A stretch of 64,000 nucleotides of DNA, from assembly GCA_004835665.1 (NCBI GenBank), contig RBKR01000003.1, positions 1,240,001 through 1,304,000 on the forward strand, in the 5' to 3' direction. Source of the stretch: Phoma sp. XZ068 (lineage: Eukaryota > Ascomycota > Dothideomycetes > Pleosporales > Didymellaceae). Positions 32,457 to 42,329 of this stretch are shown one piece after another. How positions within the stretch are numbered: position 1 is the stretch's first letter; each line of letters starts with the position of its first letter. A program made the translations under genes and the position numbers. The notes under the pieces were generated by a model. It was not told the origin of the DNA. It searched no databases and worked only from the letters and a program-made list of their open reading frames with translations.

Positions 32457-34601
32457 ATGTCCGACGCAGGTGAGACCCCTCACGCTCGTCCCGCCCCTCC
32501 TCCTTTGAGTGAAGAGGCTGCAGCTGCCCGCAAGGAGCAGCTCGCTCAGGATCTTGCACGCGCAAAGGATGCCGGTTGGTGAGTGTTGCAGATCATGGCC
32601 AAACGAAGCAGTCACTGACAGCCATAGGAACAACCCCATTCCGTTCAACTACGAGACCGTCGTCGGTGGCGAGGCAGCTCGTGATACAGCTCCTACTGAC
32701 GCCCCGTGGCTGTCCGATGCCGCCATCTACGAGTGGGATGATGAGTTTGGCGACGTTGGAGAGCCCAACGCTGAGCTGGAGAAGATGCTCTTCCAGGACG
32801 AGAATGTCCAGCGTGCTGGTGGCGCCATCCAGGCTCTTTCATACGAGGTGGCGGTCGAAGGCCCAGAGAAGATTCACCCGGTCATCGAGGTAAGCTACTT
32901 GGCTTTCTAATCACCCAGCTTGTGTACTTATGATACTGCAGTTTGAAGATGCTGGTCTTCACCCGATCATGCTCGAGAATGTCAAGCTTTGCCAGTACTC
33001 GTCACCTACTCCGATCCAGTCTTACTGCATTCCCGCAGTCTTGACCGGCCACGATGTCGTTGCCATTGCCCAGACTGGTATGATTACACTGACACAGCTG
33101 TTGCTCTCTTACTGACTGTTTCTAGGCTCTGGAAAGACCGCCGCCTTCCTACTCCCCATCTTGTCCAAGCTCATGGGAAAGGCTCGTCAGCTTGCGGCTC
33201 CTCGTCCTAACCCAGCTCGTTATAACCCTCTCACTGACCGTGTGCGCGCTGAGCCTCTTGTGCTAGTTGTCTGCCCTACTCGAGAGCTGGCCTGTCAGAT
33301 CTTCGACGAGGCTCGCCGGCTTTGCTATCGAACCATGCTGCGTCCTTGCGTTGTTTACGGTGGTGCTCCGACTCGCAACCAGCGCGAGCAGCTCGAAATG
33401 GGCTGCGACATTCTCATCGCCACCCCTGGTCGTCTCATGGACTTCATGCAGAACCTAAATCTGCTGTCGTTTCGCCGCTTGAAGTCAGTCAGAAATCTAC
33501 GTACACAGTCACCAACACTAACCTGCGTGCAGGTTCACCGTCATCGATGAAGCTGACGAGCTCCTATCCTCTGGCTGGGAGGAAGCTATGGAGAAGCTCT
33601 TTTCTGGATCTGGTTTGTAATCTAGTTGACGCCCACAAATACTTGCTAACTGCTTTACAGACGTCAACTCCGATGCCGACCACATGTATCTCATGTTCTC
33701 TGCAACATTTCCAAAGAGCGCTCGTCGCCTTGCAAAGGAGTACATGGACCAAGACTACATTCGCATCAAGGTTGGTCGAGTCGGCAGTACCCATCAGAAC
33801 ATTACACAAACCATTGTCTACGTCGACGAGCGTGAGAAGAACCAGGCGCTGTTTGACCTGATCTTCTCGAGTGAGCCCCAGCGCACCCTCATCTTCGTCA
33901 ACAACAAGAGGAAGTGCGACATGGTCGACGACTTCCTATACAACAAGGGTCTTCCGTGCACCTCGATCCACTCCGATCGTACTCAGCGCGAGCGCGAGGA
34001 TGCTCTGTAAGAGATCAAACCCAACTTGAAGTGATGAGTTGCTGACCGTAAGAATAGGCGCTCCTTCCGTACTGCTCGCTGCCCGATCCTGGTCGCTACC
34101 GGTGTCACCGCTCGCGGTCTCGATGTCGCCAATGTCAAGCACATCGTGAACTACGATCTTCCTTCCACGCAGCACGATGGTATCACCGAGTACGTTCACC
34201 GTATCGGTCGTACCGCCCGTATTGGTAACGAGGGCAAGGCCACTTCTTTCTATAACGATCGGAACGAAGACATCGGCGAGGATCTTGTCAAGATTCTTCT
34301 TGAATCTAAGCAGGAGGTACCCGATTTCCTTGAACAATTCAAGCCTGAGGATCCGAACACGATCGAGTGGCGTGATGGCACTGACGACGAGTCTGACGAT
34401 GGTCTCGGTGGCGGCTTTGGTGCTGATGCAGGCGGTTTCGACGCTGCTGCTGGGTTTGGTGGCGAGGATGCTGGAGGTTTCGGCGGTGACGCTGGAGGTT
34501 TCGGCGGTGACGCTGGAGGTTTCGGCGGTGATACTGGTGGCTTCGGCGGCGGTGACGGCGGCTTCTCTGGGGGAGCTGAGGAAAAGGGTGCGTCCTGGTA
34601 G
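32457..34601 (+). CDS. DEAD-box ATP-dependent RNA helicase, DED1/DDX3-Vasa group
   Basis: Exons are 32457-32578, 32628-32889, 32942-33077, 33126-33483, 33533-33612, 33661-34006 and 34058-34601; six introns of 48-52 bp, total 615 aa. All helicase motifs are present in order: Q motif SSPTPIQ, motif I AQTGSGKT, Ia PTRELA, Ib TPGR, II DEAD, III SAT, IV LIFVNNK, V TARGLD and VI HRIGRTAR. These unwind short RNA duplexes, and in Ded1 they promote translation start. The N-terminus lacks the long eIF4E-binding tail of Ded1 and instead has NPIPFNYETVVGG. The C-terminus is a Gly/Phe/Asp-rich tail (repeats of GGFGGDA) ending in ASW. Membership of the DED1/Vasa group is clear, but whether it is the primary DED1 of this species or a second paralogue cannot be told here. 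Confidence 0.93.
34470..34532 (+). repeat. Coding minisatellite, three 21-bp units in the helicase tail
   Basis: Three near-identical 21-bp units (34470-34490, 34491-34511, 34512-34532) code AGGFGGD each, with only the last base changed in the third. Degenerate units flank them. Length variation between isolates would add or remove 7 residues. Confidence 0.85.
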
Positions 34602-35219
34602 GCTGCTTGCTTGTGTGCTGGCTTGAGGAAACAACCACAAAAGTTCTTTGGCATTCGGCCTACGCGATACGATCGCCACCAAGGCTCAAGTAAAAGCCTT
34701 ACTCCGAGTCGGAGCCGACTTGAATACGACATCATGGTATACGATCACGGTCCATGAGACGATGGCATAGTGTTCATGGTGGTTTGGTAGTCTGTCTCTT
34801 GGCTGCCACTACCACTCTATCAGCAGCAATCACAGTCACGGTCACAAAGGTCCATAGTAGAATGGACTAAAAGATGGAGCTTAGGCTATTCTCTGTTCTT
34901 GTGATGTTTTGAGTGTTCTTGTGATGTTTTGAGTGTTCTTGTGATGTTTTGAGTGTTCTTGTGTGTTGTCGTTTAAAGTGGTAGCGGCGCGACCCCATCT
35001 CTGTCCGTCCGAAATTGGGAAGGCACGAGAAGTCCAAAAGACTCTTGCCAGAGAAAAGCCCATGTTGCTGGACTATGCGTCTAATTGAAGCTGTGATGGT
35101 GCCGTCAGACCACTTGGACCCACCTTATCGATAACCGCACATGCCGTCATCGCCTGCTAGGCATCTGGCACAACAACAGACATCTGTAACTCATGGCATA
35201 ACTCCTAAAGCTCGCCAAC
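34602..35219. other. Intergenic region with minisatellite
   Basis: About 620 bp between two plus-strand genes, holding the helicase 3'UTR and the Rtc5 promoter. It contains the 20-bp minisatellite at 34901-34960 and no supported ORF. Confidence 0.5.
34901..34960. repeat. 20-bp minisatellite, three perfect copies
   Basis: GTGATGTTTTGAGTGTTCTT is repeated exactly three times in tandem (34901-34920, 34921-34940, 34941-34960), flanked by partial copies (TTCTT before and GTG after). It lies about 300 bp past the helicase stop codon. Confidence 0.95.
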
Positions 35220-37149
35220 ATGGGTCAGGGAACCTCACACGAGGCGCAGCACCTGACACTAGGTACGTGATATACTGAGCTAGGGTACGAAGAGAAGGAA
35301 GACAACGTGGAATGAGAGCGTCAGCTAACCTTCGGCAGAGCAGCTCAGTCACAACCTTGCGCAAACATTCGCAAGGAAGAGCTACACACCCCTCGAATTA
35401 TACTGCTTCAAGTCTGTTTTCCGGTCGCTGGCCGACACCGAATCTGGATTACAGTACTGGAGTGAGGCAACACTATGTCGATTCCTGGAGCTGCCAGACA
35501 CACTGGGTGTGGGGTCAGTCGTCTTCCAGATGGCTAGCTACCTCGGCGCATTCCCATTCGCTTCACAAGCACCGGCAATCCTTACGAATGAGGCATTACT
35601 GAAGGTTGTCACCATCCTTACCGAAAGATATGGGGCGGTACTCAAAAAGAGAGGGCGCGAGATCTGGTTGCGAGAGATATACAGGAGCTTAGCTGTGTAT
35701 GATAATGGCATACGTTCAGAAGCGGAAGGGCAAAAGCAGGACAAGGATCAGGTGACTCAGAAGATGGGATTTGCCGTCGACGTGCCCGGAAATGACGAGG
35801 AAGGGGATGAGGACGACGAGGACGACGAGCTGGTTTTGGCAGCACTCGATTCGATGGACTCATTGGAAGTCTTCAAACACGGCGAACAAAACAATGTGCA
35901 CCACTCGATTATCCCGACGGACAACTTTTTGAAGCTTATCGAACTATTACTGCTCATCGCACCGATCGATGCTCAGCAGAGTCTGTCGTCACTGGCACCT
36001 GAGCTCTCAGAGGAGCGCCTCCAGAATCTGCGGCGGGCTGCAAAGGTAGTGTTGTCGTCATTCATTACTGATAAGCACCCTGGTGTTACATATCGTACGT
36101 TCGACACTGTCTTATCTACGAGTCTACCATTCCTGTTCGATGGACTGAACCCGCTGTTCGAGCACTTCCTCTTCGCAAAGGACTTTGACCTCTCCAAACG
36201 CAAGTCAGACTCAACATCTCCTACACAAGAATCGCATCCAGTGATACCACCGCCGAAGACCGTGATTGACCCGGAGCCGATCCTGCGCAACCCGGGCGAG
36301 ATCCTCAACTTGACTACACTTAGTCAATTGTCCTTTTTCATCAAGGGCAGCAACCTTTTCAGGCGCCTGCGCCCCCTTTACAGCGGCAACACTCACGGCT
36401 TTTCCATGGGATCCTTTGAGAAGCAAGTCTTCAATTGGCGAGCACCTACCATCCTTCTCGTTTCTGGACGGCTCCTTCCTCCAAAACCGTCCAGCACCCG
36501 GGAGCGCGCATTGCAAGACATGCTGCCGCCCAAGCGCTATCCGAACAGCACCTCCGAGACCTCCACAAACCAAACAATCACCTACGGCGCCTATATTCCC
36601 ACACAATGGAAACACACGGGCAAGACATGCTTTGGCGACCCCTCGGCGAAGCTGTTCCAGCTCTCACCAACACACGACGTCTTCGCCGCTTCAAGCTTCA
36701 GCAGCGACTACGTCTACTTCAATAAATCGCCCACGCACCCCGCTGGTGTCGGCTTCGGCACTCCAGTCCCCACGCAATCCTCAGCAGCCAGCCACTCCTA
36801 CGGCGTGTTCCGGCCCGCACCGGTATCACTGCATCTTGACGATGCGCTTGAATTTGGCATATTTACGCATCTATCAGAAGGCGGCGGAAGCTTTTATCCT
36901 AGCAAGCTGCCAGGTAGGAAGAGCAAGGACTGGCAGGATCGATTCGAAATTGACAGCCTCGAGGTGTGGGGGTGCGGTGGTGATGATGTGGCCGAGGCGC
37001 AGAGGAAGGAGTGGGCATTCCAGGAGAGGGAGGCCGAGGCGAGGCGAAGGATCAATCTGGGGAGTGGGGACAAAGAGCAGGATTATGAGTTGTTGAAGTT
37101 GGCCGGGCTGGTGGGGAACGAGAGCAGAAGTGGTGGGAGTATGGGCTAG
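35220..37149 (+). CDS. RTC5: TLDc-domain protein, Rtc5 family
   Basis: Exons are 35220-35262 and 35339-37149 with a 76-bp intron; the product has 617 aa. The first exon gives MGQGTSHEAQ, so Gly2 fits an N-myristoylation signal, as noted for other Rtc5 proteins (knowledge of the family). An acidic linker (DEEGDEDDEDDE) lies near residue 150. The TLDc domain fills the C-terminal part: RRLRPLYSGNTHGFSMGSFEKQVFNW, APTILLVSGRL, YGAYIPTQWKHT, FGDPSAKLFQLSPTHDVF, a GVGFGTP motif and the DSLEVWGCGG ending. In yeast Rtc5 acts on V-ATPase assembly. It faces the bL36m gene tail to tail. Confidence 0.92.
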
Positions 37150-37495
37150 AAAGTTGGGAAGGTCTCGCGCGTGAAGGGCTGTGTAGAGAGAGGCAAAGGC
37201 ATACTGTTTGTGATACCTATCCTTGAATCTGAATCTGAATCTTTGCAGTTGCGTACTTCTACAATGACCGTCCAACGCCATCTCATGCCCAATGTGTACA
37301 CTTATGTTACAATAGTCCTGCTCTTTCATATCCACGCCTGGTACATCGTCTCTTCCGCATCTTCGACCACTATCTCTCTTCGATCCATTCATTTTGCATG
37401 CTTCCATCCATCAATCGTCTATCCCTGCCTACACGTCTGTTAGCCCTCCGTTCAGCCCATCTCTCCTCTGCCACTCCCTGATCTAACAGTCTCAC
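37150..37495. other. Convergent intergenic region
   Basis: About 350 bp between the Rtc5 and bL36m stop codons. No gene is seen; both 3'UTRs must lie here. Confidence 0.5.
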
Positions 37496-37825
37496 TCACC
37501 TCTGCTTGTGCTTCGGGTTCTTGGAGCAGATAATATACACATAGCGGCCCTTCTTCCTCCTCACGCTCTTACACCCATCACACAGCTTCTTAACCGAGCT
37601 GCGCACCTTCATGCCCCGCGTCTGCTGCACCAGACCGCCTATTTTCGACTCGGCGGGTGCGCCTATCCGCAGGCCATGGAAGCGTGTGAGGAGACTGTGC
37701 GTCGGGGATTGGCATTGCGAGAGCGTGGGGCGCGCCGAGGTGCGGCATGTGTGGAGGGTGCGGGTGGGTGTTCGCAGCGCGAAGATGGTGCGGCGCAGAG
37801 GGAGGAGGAGGGCGCGGGGAAGCAT
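37496..37825 (-). CDS. RTC6: Mitochondrial large ribosomal subunit protein bL36m
   Basis: A 109-aa single-exon gene starting at the ATG at 37825; the frame runs further upstream as low-complexity sequence without homology. Residues 1-71 are a mitochondrial presequence rich in Arg, Leu and Ser. The mature domain begins near MKVRSSVKKLCDGC at about residue 72 and is a bacterial L36-type zinc ribbon with ligands in the order C-x2-C-x12-C-x4-H, ending KNPKHKQR. The yeast orthologue is RTC6. It is part of the peptidyl-transferase side of the mitoribosome. Confidence 0.93.
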   Translation of the reverse strand: MLPRALLLPLRRTIFALRTPTRTLHTCRTSARPTLSQCQSPTHSLLTRFHGLRIGAPAESKIGGLVQQTRGMKVRSSVKKLCDGCKSVRRKKGRYVYIICSKNPKHKQR

Positions 37826-38133
37826 TTTGGCGGCCGGGGGGTTGGTCGGGTTTGGAGGAAAGAGCGAAGGGCTGCGGCTGGGAGCGTGGTGCGCTGACCT
37901 TGATGGTTCGATGGAGTGGTTTCGGCGTGGAAAATGTTGCTTAGTCAGCGTGCACGGACTGGGTGTGGTTTGGATGTCACGATCACGACGATAGGTAGCA
38001 TGACAGATGAATATCAGGAAAATGAATGGGAAGGTTGCTTGCGGTGTTTGGGGTATCATTATGCACACGCTCCAACTATGCTATACTCTCTGTCCACGCT
38101 CTCCTTTCCCCTGTTCAATCATCTGCTTGACAT
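37826..38133. other. Promoter of bL36m and 3' flank of PRP17
   Basis: About 300 bp with no supported gene. It should include the bL36m promoter and the PRP17 3'UTR. Confidence 0.4.
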
Positions 38134-39507
38134 CTAGTCCCAGTACTTCAGCACACCATTCAAGTCACCAGTGACCAGCTTCGACGTCTCTCGTGGGTGC
38201 CATTGCACTGCCAGAACCGGCGCATCGCTTGCCTGAATCTTGTGCCACATCTTGCAAGTCTTCCAGTCCCAGAAGCAGACATAACCGCCGCTGTCTCCAG
38301 ATGTAACAAACTGACCGTCAGGGCTGATGGCCACATCAGGTGCGTAGCCAGCCACGTTGTGACCGCGGTAGCTCTTCTTGCGGTTTTGGCGGAATCTGTC
38401 GGTCGAGGAGTAGACAGTGATCTGGTTGTCCGAGGACTGGAACGCGACGTATTTGCCGGAAGGATGAGGTGCTGAGCGGACCATAGAGAACATGTATGGT
38501 TCGGCGATGAACTTGATCGGCACAGGAATGCCGTATTCCCAAGCTCGGAGCGACTTGTCGTCCGACGTTGTGACGAAACGGCGGTTCTCATCGCAGAAAG
38601 TGATGGTGTTGACAGGTCCCAGATGGTGGTCGTACTCTTGCACCATCTCTCCGCTTCTCGTATCGTACTGCAAGATCTTCTTGTCGCTCATACCAGCCAG
38701 GAACTCGTGTGGTGTGCTGGGGTTGATGCGTACGACGTGAGGTGTCTTGCCTGTCGTAAACTTGTTGAGGCACTTGCCAGTCTCCGTATCCCACAGCTTC
38801 ATGAAGCGATCATAACTGGCAGAAATGAACTGCGAACCGTCAGGGTTGAAGTCGATGTCGTTGACAGACTTTGTGTGGCCAGAGTAGGTTCGTAGCAGCT
38901 CTCGTTGGTGGTATGTGTCCCAGATGGCGATCTTAGAGTCTGCAGAAGCAGAAAGTAAAAGATGACCGCTGTCTGGAATGAAGCGTACTTGCGTGATTGA
39001 CTTGGTGTGGTATTTGAAGGTGTGCACGAGCTTCTTCGGTATGAAGTTCTTCGGTTCGTACTCTCCAGTGAGCTTGATGTCGAGGTCGTTGGGCACATGC
39101 ATGTACGTGCGCCCCTGGTAGTCGTACTGCTCGCTGCCCTTGAACTCGGTGGTCTCACCCTCGGCCTCGGTGTCGTGGTAGTCGGTGCCTGCAAGCTTCT
39201 TCGGCGCAGCGGTAGGGTTCTCCTCAATCTCATCCTCCTCATATACGATTTCCACCTCTTCGTCACTTCCAAATTCGTCGTCTGAAGCTGCATCTGGCCG
39301 CTCTTCCTCGTACCGTGCCCATGGACCTTTGTATGCGCCTGCTCCTGTCACCACACTGGAATCACCCTTGCCTTCTCTCTTCCTTTTCTTCGAGTTCTGT
39401 CCCCCTTCTATCGCTCGGTGTCCTTGGCGAAATGTGTGGTCGCTGATGTACGTTTCCGCAGCAAATCCAGTAGGTACGCGGCCAGCGCCTTTCCCGGGCG
39501 CAGCCAT
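38134..39507 (-). CDS. PRP17: WD40 splicing factor Prp17/CDC40
   Basis: This factor acts in the second step of pre-mRNA splicing in the spliceosome. It has 457 aa in a single exon, starting at the ATG at 39507 (CATCATGGCT context). The N-terminal region has a Prp17-like conserved block (FAAETYISDHTFRQGHRAI, GPWARYEEERP), then an acidic stretch. Seven WD repeats follow from about residue 165 to the C-terminus, with endings such as IAIWDTY, MKLWDTET, SLRAWEYG, VCFWDWK and LKYWD. The length is close to yeast Prp17 (455) but shorter than human CDC40, so a missed upstream exon is possible although none is evident. It is divergent from the Nmd4-like gene. Confidence 0.92.
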   Translation of the reverse strand: MAAPGKGAGRVPTGFAAETYISDHTFRQGHRAIEGGQNSKKRKREGKGDSSVVTGAGAYKGPWARYEEERPDAASDDEFGSDEEVEIVYEEDEIEENPTAAPKKLAGTDYHDTEAEGETTEFKGSEQYDYQGRTYMHVPNDLDIKLTGEYEPKNFIPKKLVHTFKYHTKSITQVRFIPDSGHLLLSASADSKIAIWDTYHQRELLRTYSGHTKSVNDIDFNPDGSQFISASYDRFMKLWDTETGKCLNKFTTGKTPHVVRINPSTPHEFLAGMSDKKILQYDTRSGEMVQEYDHHLGPVNTITFCDENRRFVTTSDDKSLRAWEYGIPVPIKFIAEPYMFSMVRSAPHPSGKYVAFQSSDNQITVYSSTDRFRQNRKKSYRGHNVAGYAPDVAISPDGQFVTSGDSGGYVCFWDWKTCKMWHKIQASDAPVLAVQWHPRETSKLVTGDLNGVLKYWD

Positions 39508-40191
39508 GATGGATGCTGTCGCGTAGTCTGTAGGCGGGTGTTGTTGAGTCGATTGCACAGAATGGATCAGGCGCCGGTGTGCTATGTGGATTTTGCGATG
39601 TGGTAGACAGGAACGATGGGTGATGGAAGCGTAGCTTGAGCTCGAGAAATTTAAGATGACTAAGCCTACCAAATACCGACGATTGCAGGTTGAGTTTGTG
39701 CGAGTAGGTTGCCTGCACTCTCTGGGCAGCTGTTTGCTAATGAAAGACCTGTACGTGTACAGCTGCAGAGTAGGCAACAAATAGCAAGTGGGTGTGGCTG
39801 GTGAGCTCGTCGATCTCGCGTCATCCCACTTCGTTGGTCTGAGCACTTTCAGCCCAAATGATGTGGTTTCGGCCTTGGACATTCACCTGTCGCCCACTCA
39901 CTCACGTCCCCGAACATGAGCGCCTGCGTCCAGCCGACGACTGACTCACCCGCTGCGCTGCAACAAACCCGCGCGCACACAATGCACGCGCCTTGAGAGT
40001 TGTGCGAACACAGATGTTTGTTCAGCCGCCCTTCCAACCGCACTTTCCCGCTGCGAGCCTGCCAACCACGGTTCCCAAAACCCAAGTCCTGCAAACCTCG
40101 ATAGTCGACAAATCCGACACATACAATATTTCCTCACCACCACCGCGACACGCCTGCAACACTCACTTGCGCCCCGCACACCCCAACCACC
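39508..40191. promoter_or_regulatory. Shared divergent promoter of PRP17 and the Nmd4-like gene
   Basis: 684 bp between two divergent start codons. The half near the Nmd4-like gene is C-rich (for example ACCACCACCGCGACACGCCTG near 40138-40155, a typical fungal pyrimidine-rich 5' region). No TATA box is obvious. Confidence 0.5.
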
Positions 40192-41605
40192 ATGCGCGGC
40201 AGCCCGTTCCCACCCCGGGCTACCGCCAACACCGCCGCCATGCGCGCCCCCGAACCACCCAAGCGCAAGGTCTTCAACTGCATAGTCGATGACACCGCCC
40301 TGATCGCCGGCGTTAAGAAGAGCACCCGTGACGGAATCCGAAAGTGGATATCGCAGGGTGCCATCTGCCTTTTTGTCCCACTGCACAGTACGGCTACAGA
40401 GCGGTCCTGCTCTTGCCCTTACTAACATTATACCAGCACTCACTGCACTCCACCGTCTCAAGAATGGCAACGAACGGATCAATGCCGACGCGCGTGAGGC
40501 GGTCAAATGGCTCGACGAAATTACATCCATGTCCTCAGGCGATGCAGCCGACCGAGTCCTGCTCGAAGGCGTTGACGAAGCATACAGCACGTGGGAAGAG
40601 GTAGAAAAATTCATGCTACCTGGGACACTACTTTCCATGGACGACAGCGAGTCTGAAGACGATGACTATCACGAAGATCTGGAGAGCTCATTCAATGCAC
40701 TCGACATGTCCGACGAGACCTCTATGAGCTCCACCCACAGCCTTGAGGAAGCAACTCCAAGAACACCCGAGTCGCCGCGCTCGCTAATGAGCAAAAGCAA
40801 GACCGTCAGCCATGAAGATGTTGCACACAAACATGATCTTGACGCTCTCACCAGGGAGTCGCCTGAGCGCAATGTGCGCAACAGCACAGAGCTGTCCCAT
40901 GGAGAAAAGTCGCCGAGGCGTGCTGTGCCCGTCTACTTGCGGCCGCTGTTCAACCACGTTCTCTGGCGCATCAACAAAGAATCGAACCCGGACGCAGCGC
41001 TTGCCTCATACATTCTCCTTACCAACGATCCCACTAAACAGATGATCGCTTCAAAGTTTGGAATTCGAGCCAAGCGCCTCGAGCAGCTCCGTGATACTGT
41101 CGCCCGCGAGGACCGAGAGTACAAGAACCACTTGACCTTACACAGGATTGAGTCCGAGTCCAGCATCGCAAAGAAGAACATGCCAGTGACGCCTAAGGCC
41201 GCCGAGCGCCCTAAATCGAACCACTCGATCCAAGACAAGCTAGAGGAAGGATCCGATGATGAAGACGTTGTTCTTTTCCAACGTGCACCTCGTGGCCCAG
41301 CAGCCACAACGAACAATCAGCGTGTGTGGGACCCCAACGACTTTGGACGTACCAATCAGCAACAGTCGCCACGCGGTCGCGGTGGACATGTTGCGCCCCG
41401 AGGCCGCGGCATGCCAACCCCTCGAGGTCGTGGTGTCTTTGTGCCTCGCGGAGCGTACGTTCCACCAGGACCACCAGCCCGTGCGCCACCTGCTCCTCGC
41501 CTCGACCCGAATGCTCCTATTGATCCAAACTCATACGCTCGCCCTGTCCTTCGGGCAAGCCCGGCACGTGGTGGAAGTGGACGAAAATTATGGGAGCCGA
41601 ACTAG
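40192..41605 (+). CDS. PIN-domain protein, Nmd4-like
   Basis: Exons are 40192-40387 and 40437-41605 with a 49-bp intron; the product has 454 aa. The N-terminal PIN-like fold begins FNCIVDDTALIAGVKKS, continues GAICLFVPLHTLTALHRLK across the intron, then AREAVKWLDEIT. This resembles the Nmd4 PIN domain, an Upf1-associated factor of nonsense-mediated decay; the first catalytic acidic residue is present (VDD) but the others need structural alignment. An acidic Ser-rich linker and a helical block (LRPLFNHVLWRINKESN) follow, and the last 100 residues are an RGG/Pro-rich tail (RGRGGHVAPRGRGMPTPRGRG). Assignment as Nmd4 is likely, not certain. Confidence 0.8.
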
Positions 41606-42329
41606 ACAGTTCGCACAAGGCGTCAAGAATGACAGCCTAGCTCACATACAGTTTCCAATACTCTAACAAGGGTCACACCGACGAGTCTAAAACCAAGGCC
41701 AGCCGTAAAGACCTGGCTCGATATAGGCAGAGACCGGTGCAGCTCTGCACCTGCCAGCTCTTCGGGCAGTGCTATGAGGGATGTTTACCGTCATTTCGAG
41801 AGGACGACAGACGTCAAATGTTCGCTGGTCTTCGGAATTACTCTGTTTGTCCACCACGCTTTTGGCTGGCATTGCATACATTTGCAAGCACCACTGTACG
41901 CTCGCCATGTCAAAGCTGAGCATTTCCTATACTCACCTGACAGAGGGAATTACCTGATAATTCTCTCTTCCCAGGCCACTTTCGCATTTTGTCTTCATTT
42001 TGTTATTGCTACATCAAAATTGCAGGACCCAGAGAACACATTACAGATAGCAGAAATCTAACTTATCATTCCTTACTGCAATTGACTCTTCCTTCCGTTT
42101 TCTGAGCCGCAGTTCTCAAGTCACGTAGTATCTCACACCCATGCTGCTTACCACAGGTCACTTCGGAGCAATACGAAGAGAATGCGGCCAGTGCCCACGT
42201 TGGACTTAGATTATAGTTGCTGCATAAGTACAGGACGAGAATGCCGAAAATGCTACCATCCCAGACCTACAATATATCTTACAATACCCATCAACCGTAT
42301 CGTACAAACGAACCCTTTCTGCAGGACCT
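41606..42329. other. Convergent intergenic region
   Basis: About 720 bp between the Nmd4-like and aspartyl-tRNA synthetase stop codons. It holds both 3' flanks and no supported ORF. Confidence 0.4.

Noticed and set aside
33936..34735. Long minus-strand ORFs over the helicase
   Set aside because: They are mirror frames of the conserved helicase exon and its Gly-rich repeats (for example SVTAETS and PPKPPASP repeats).
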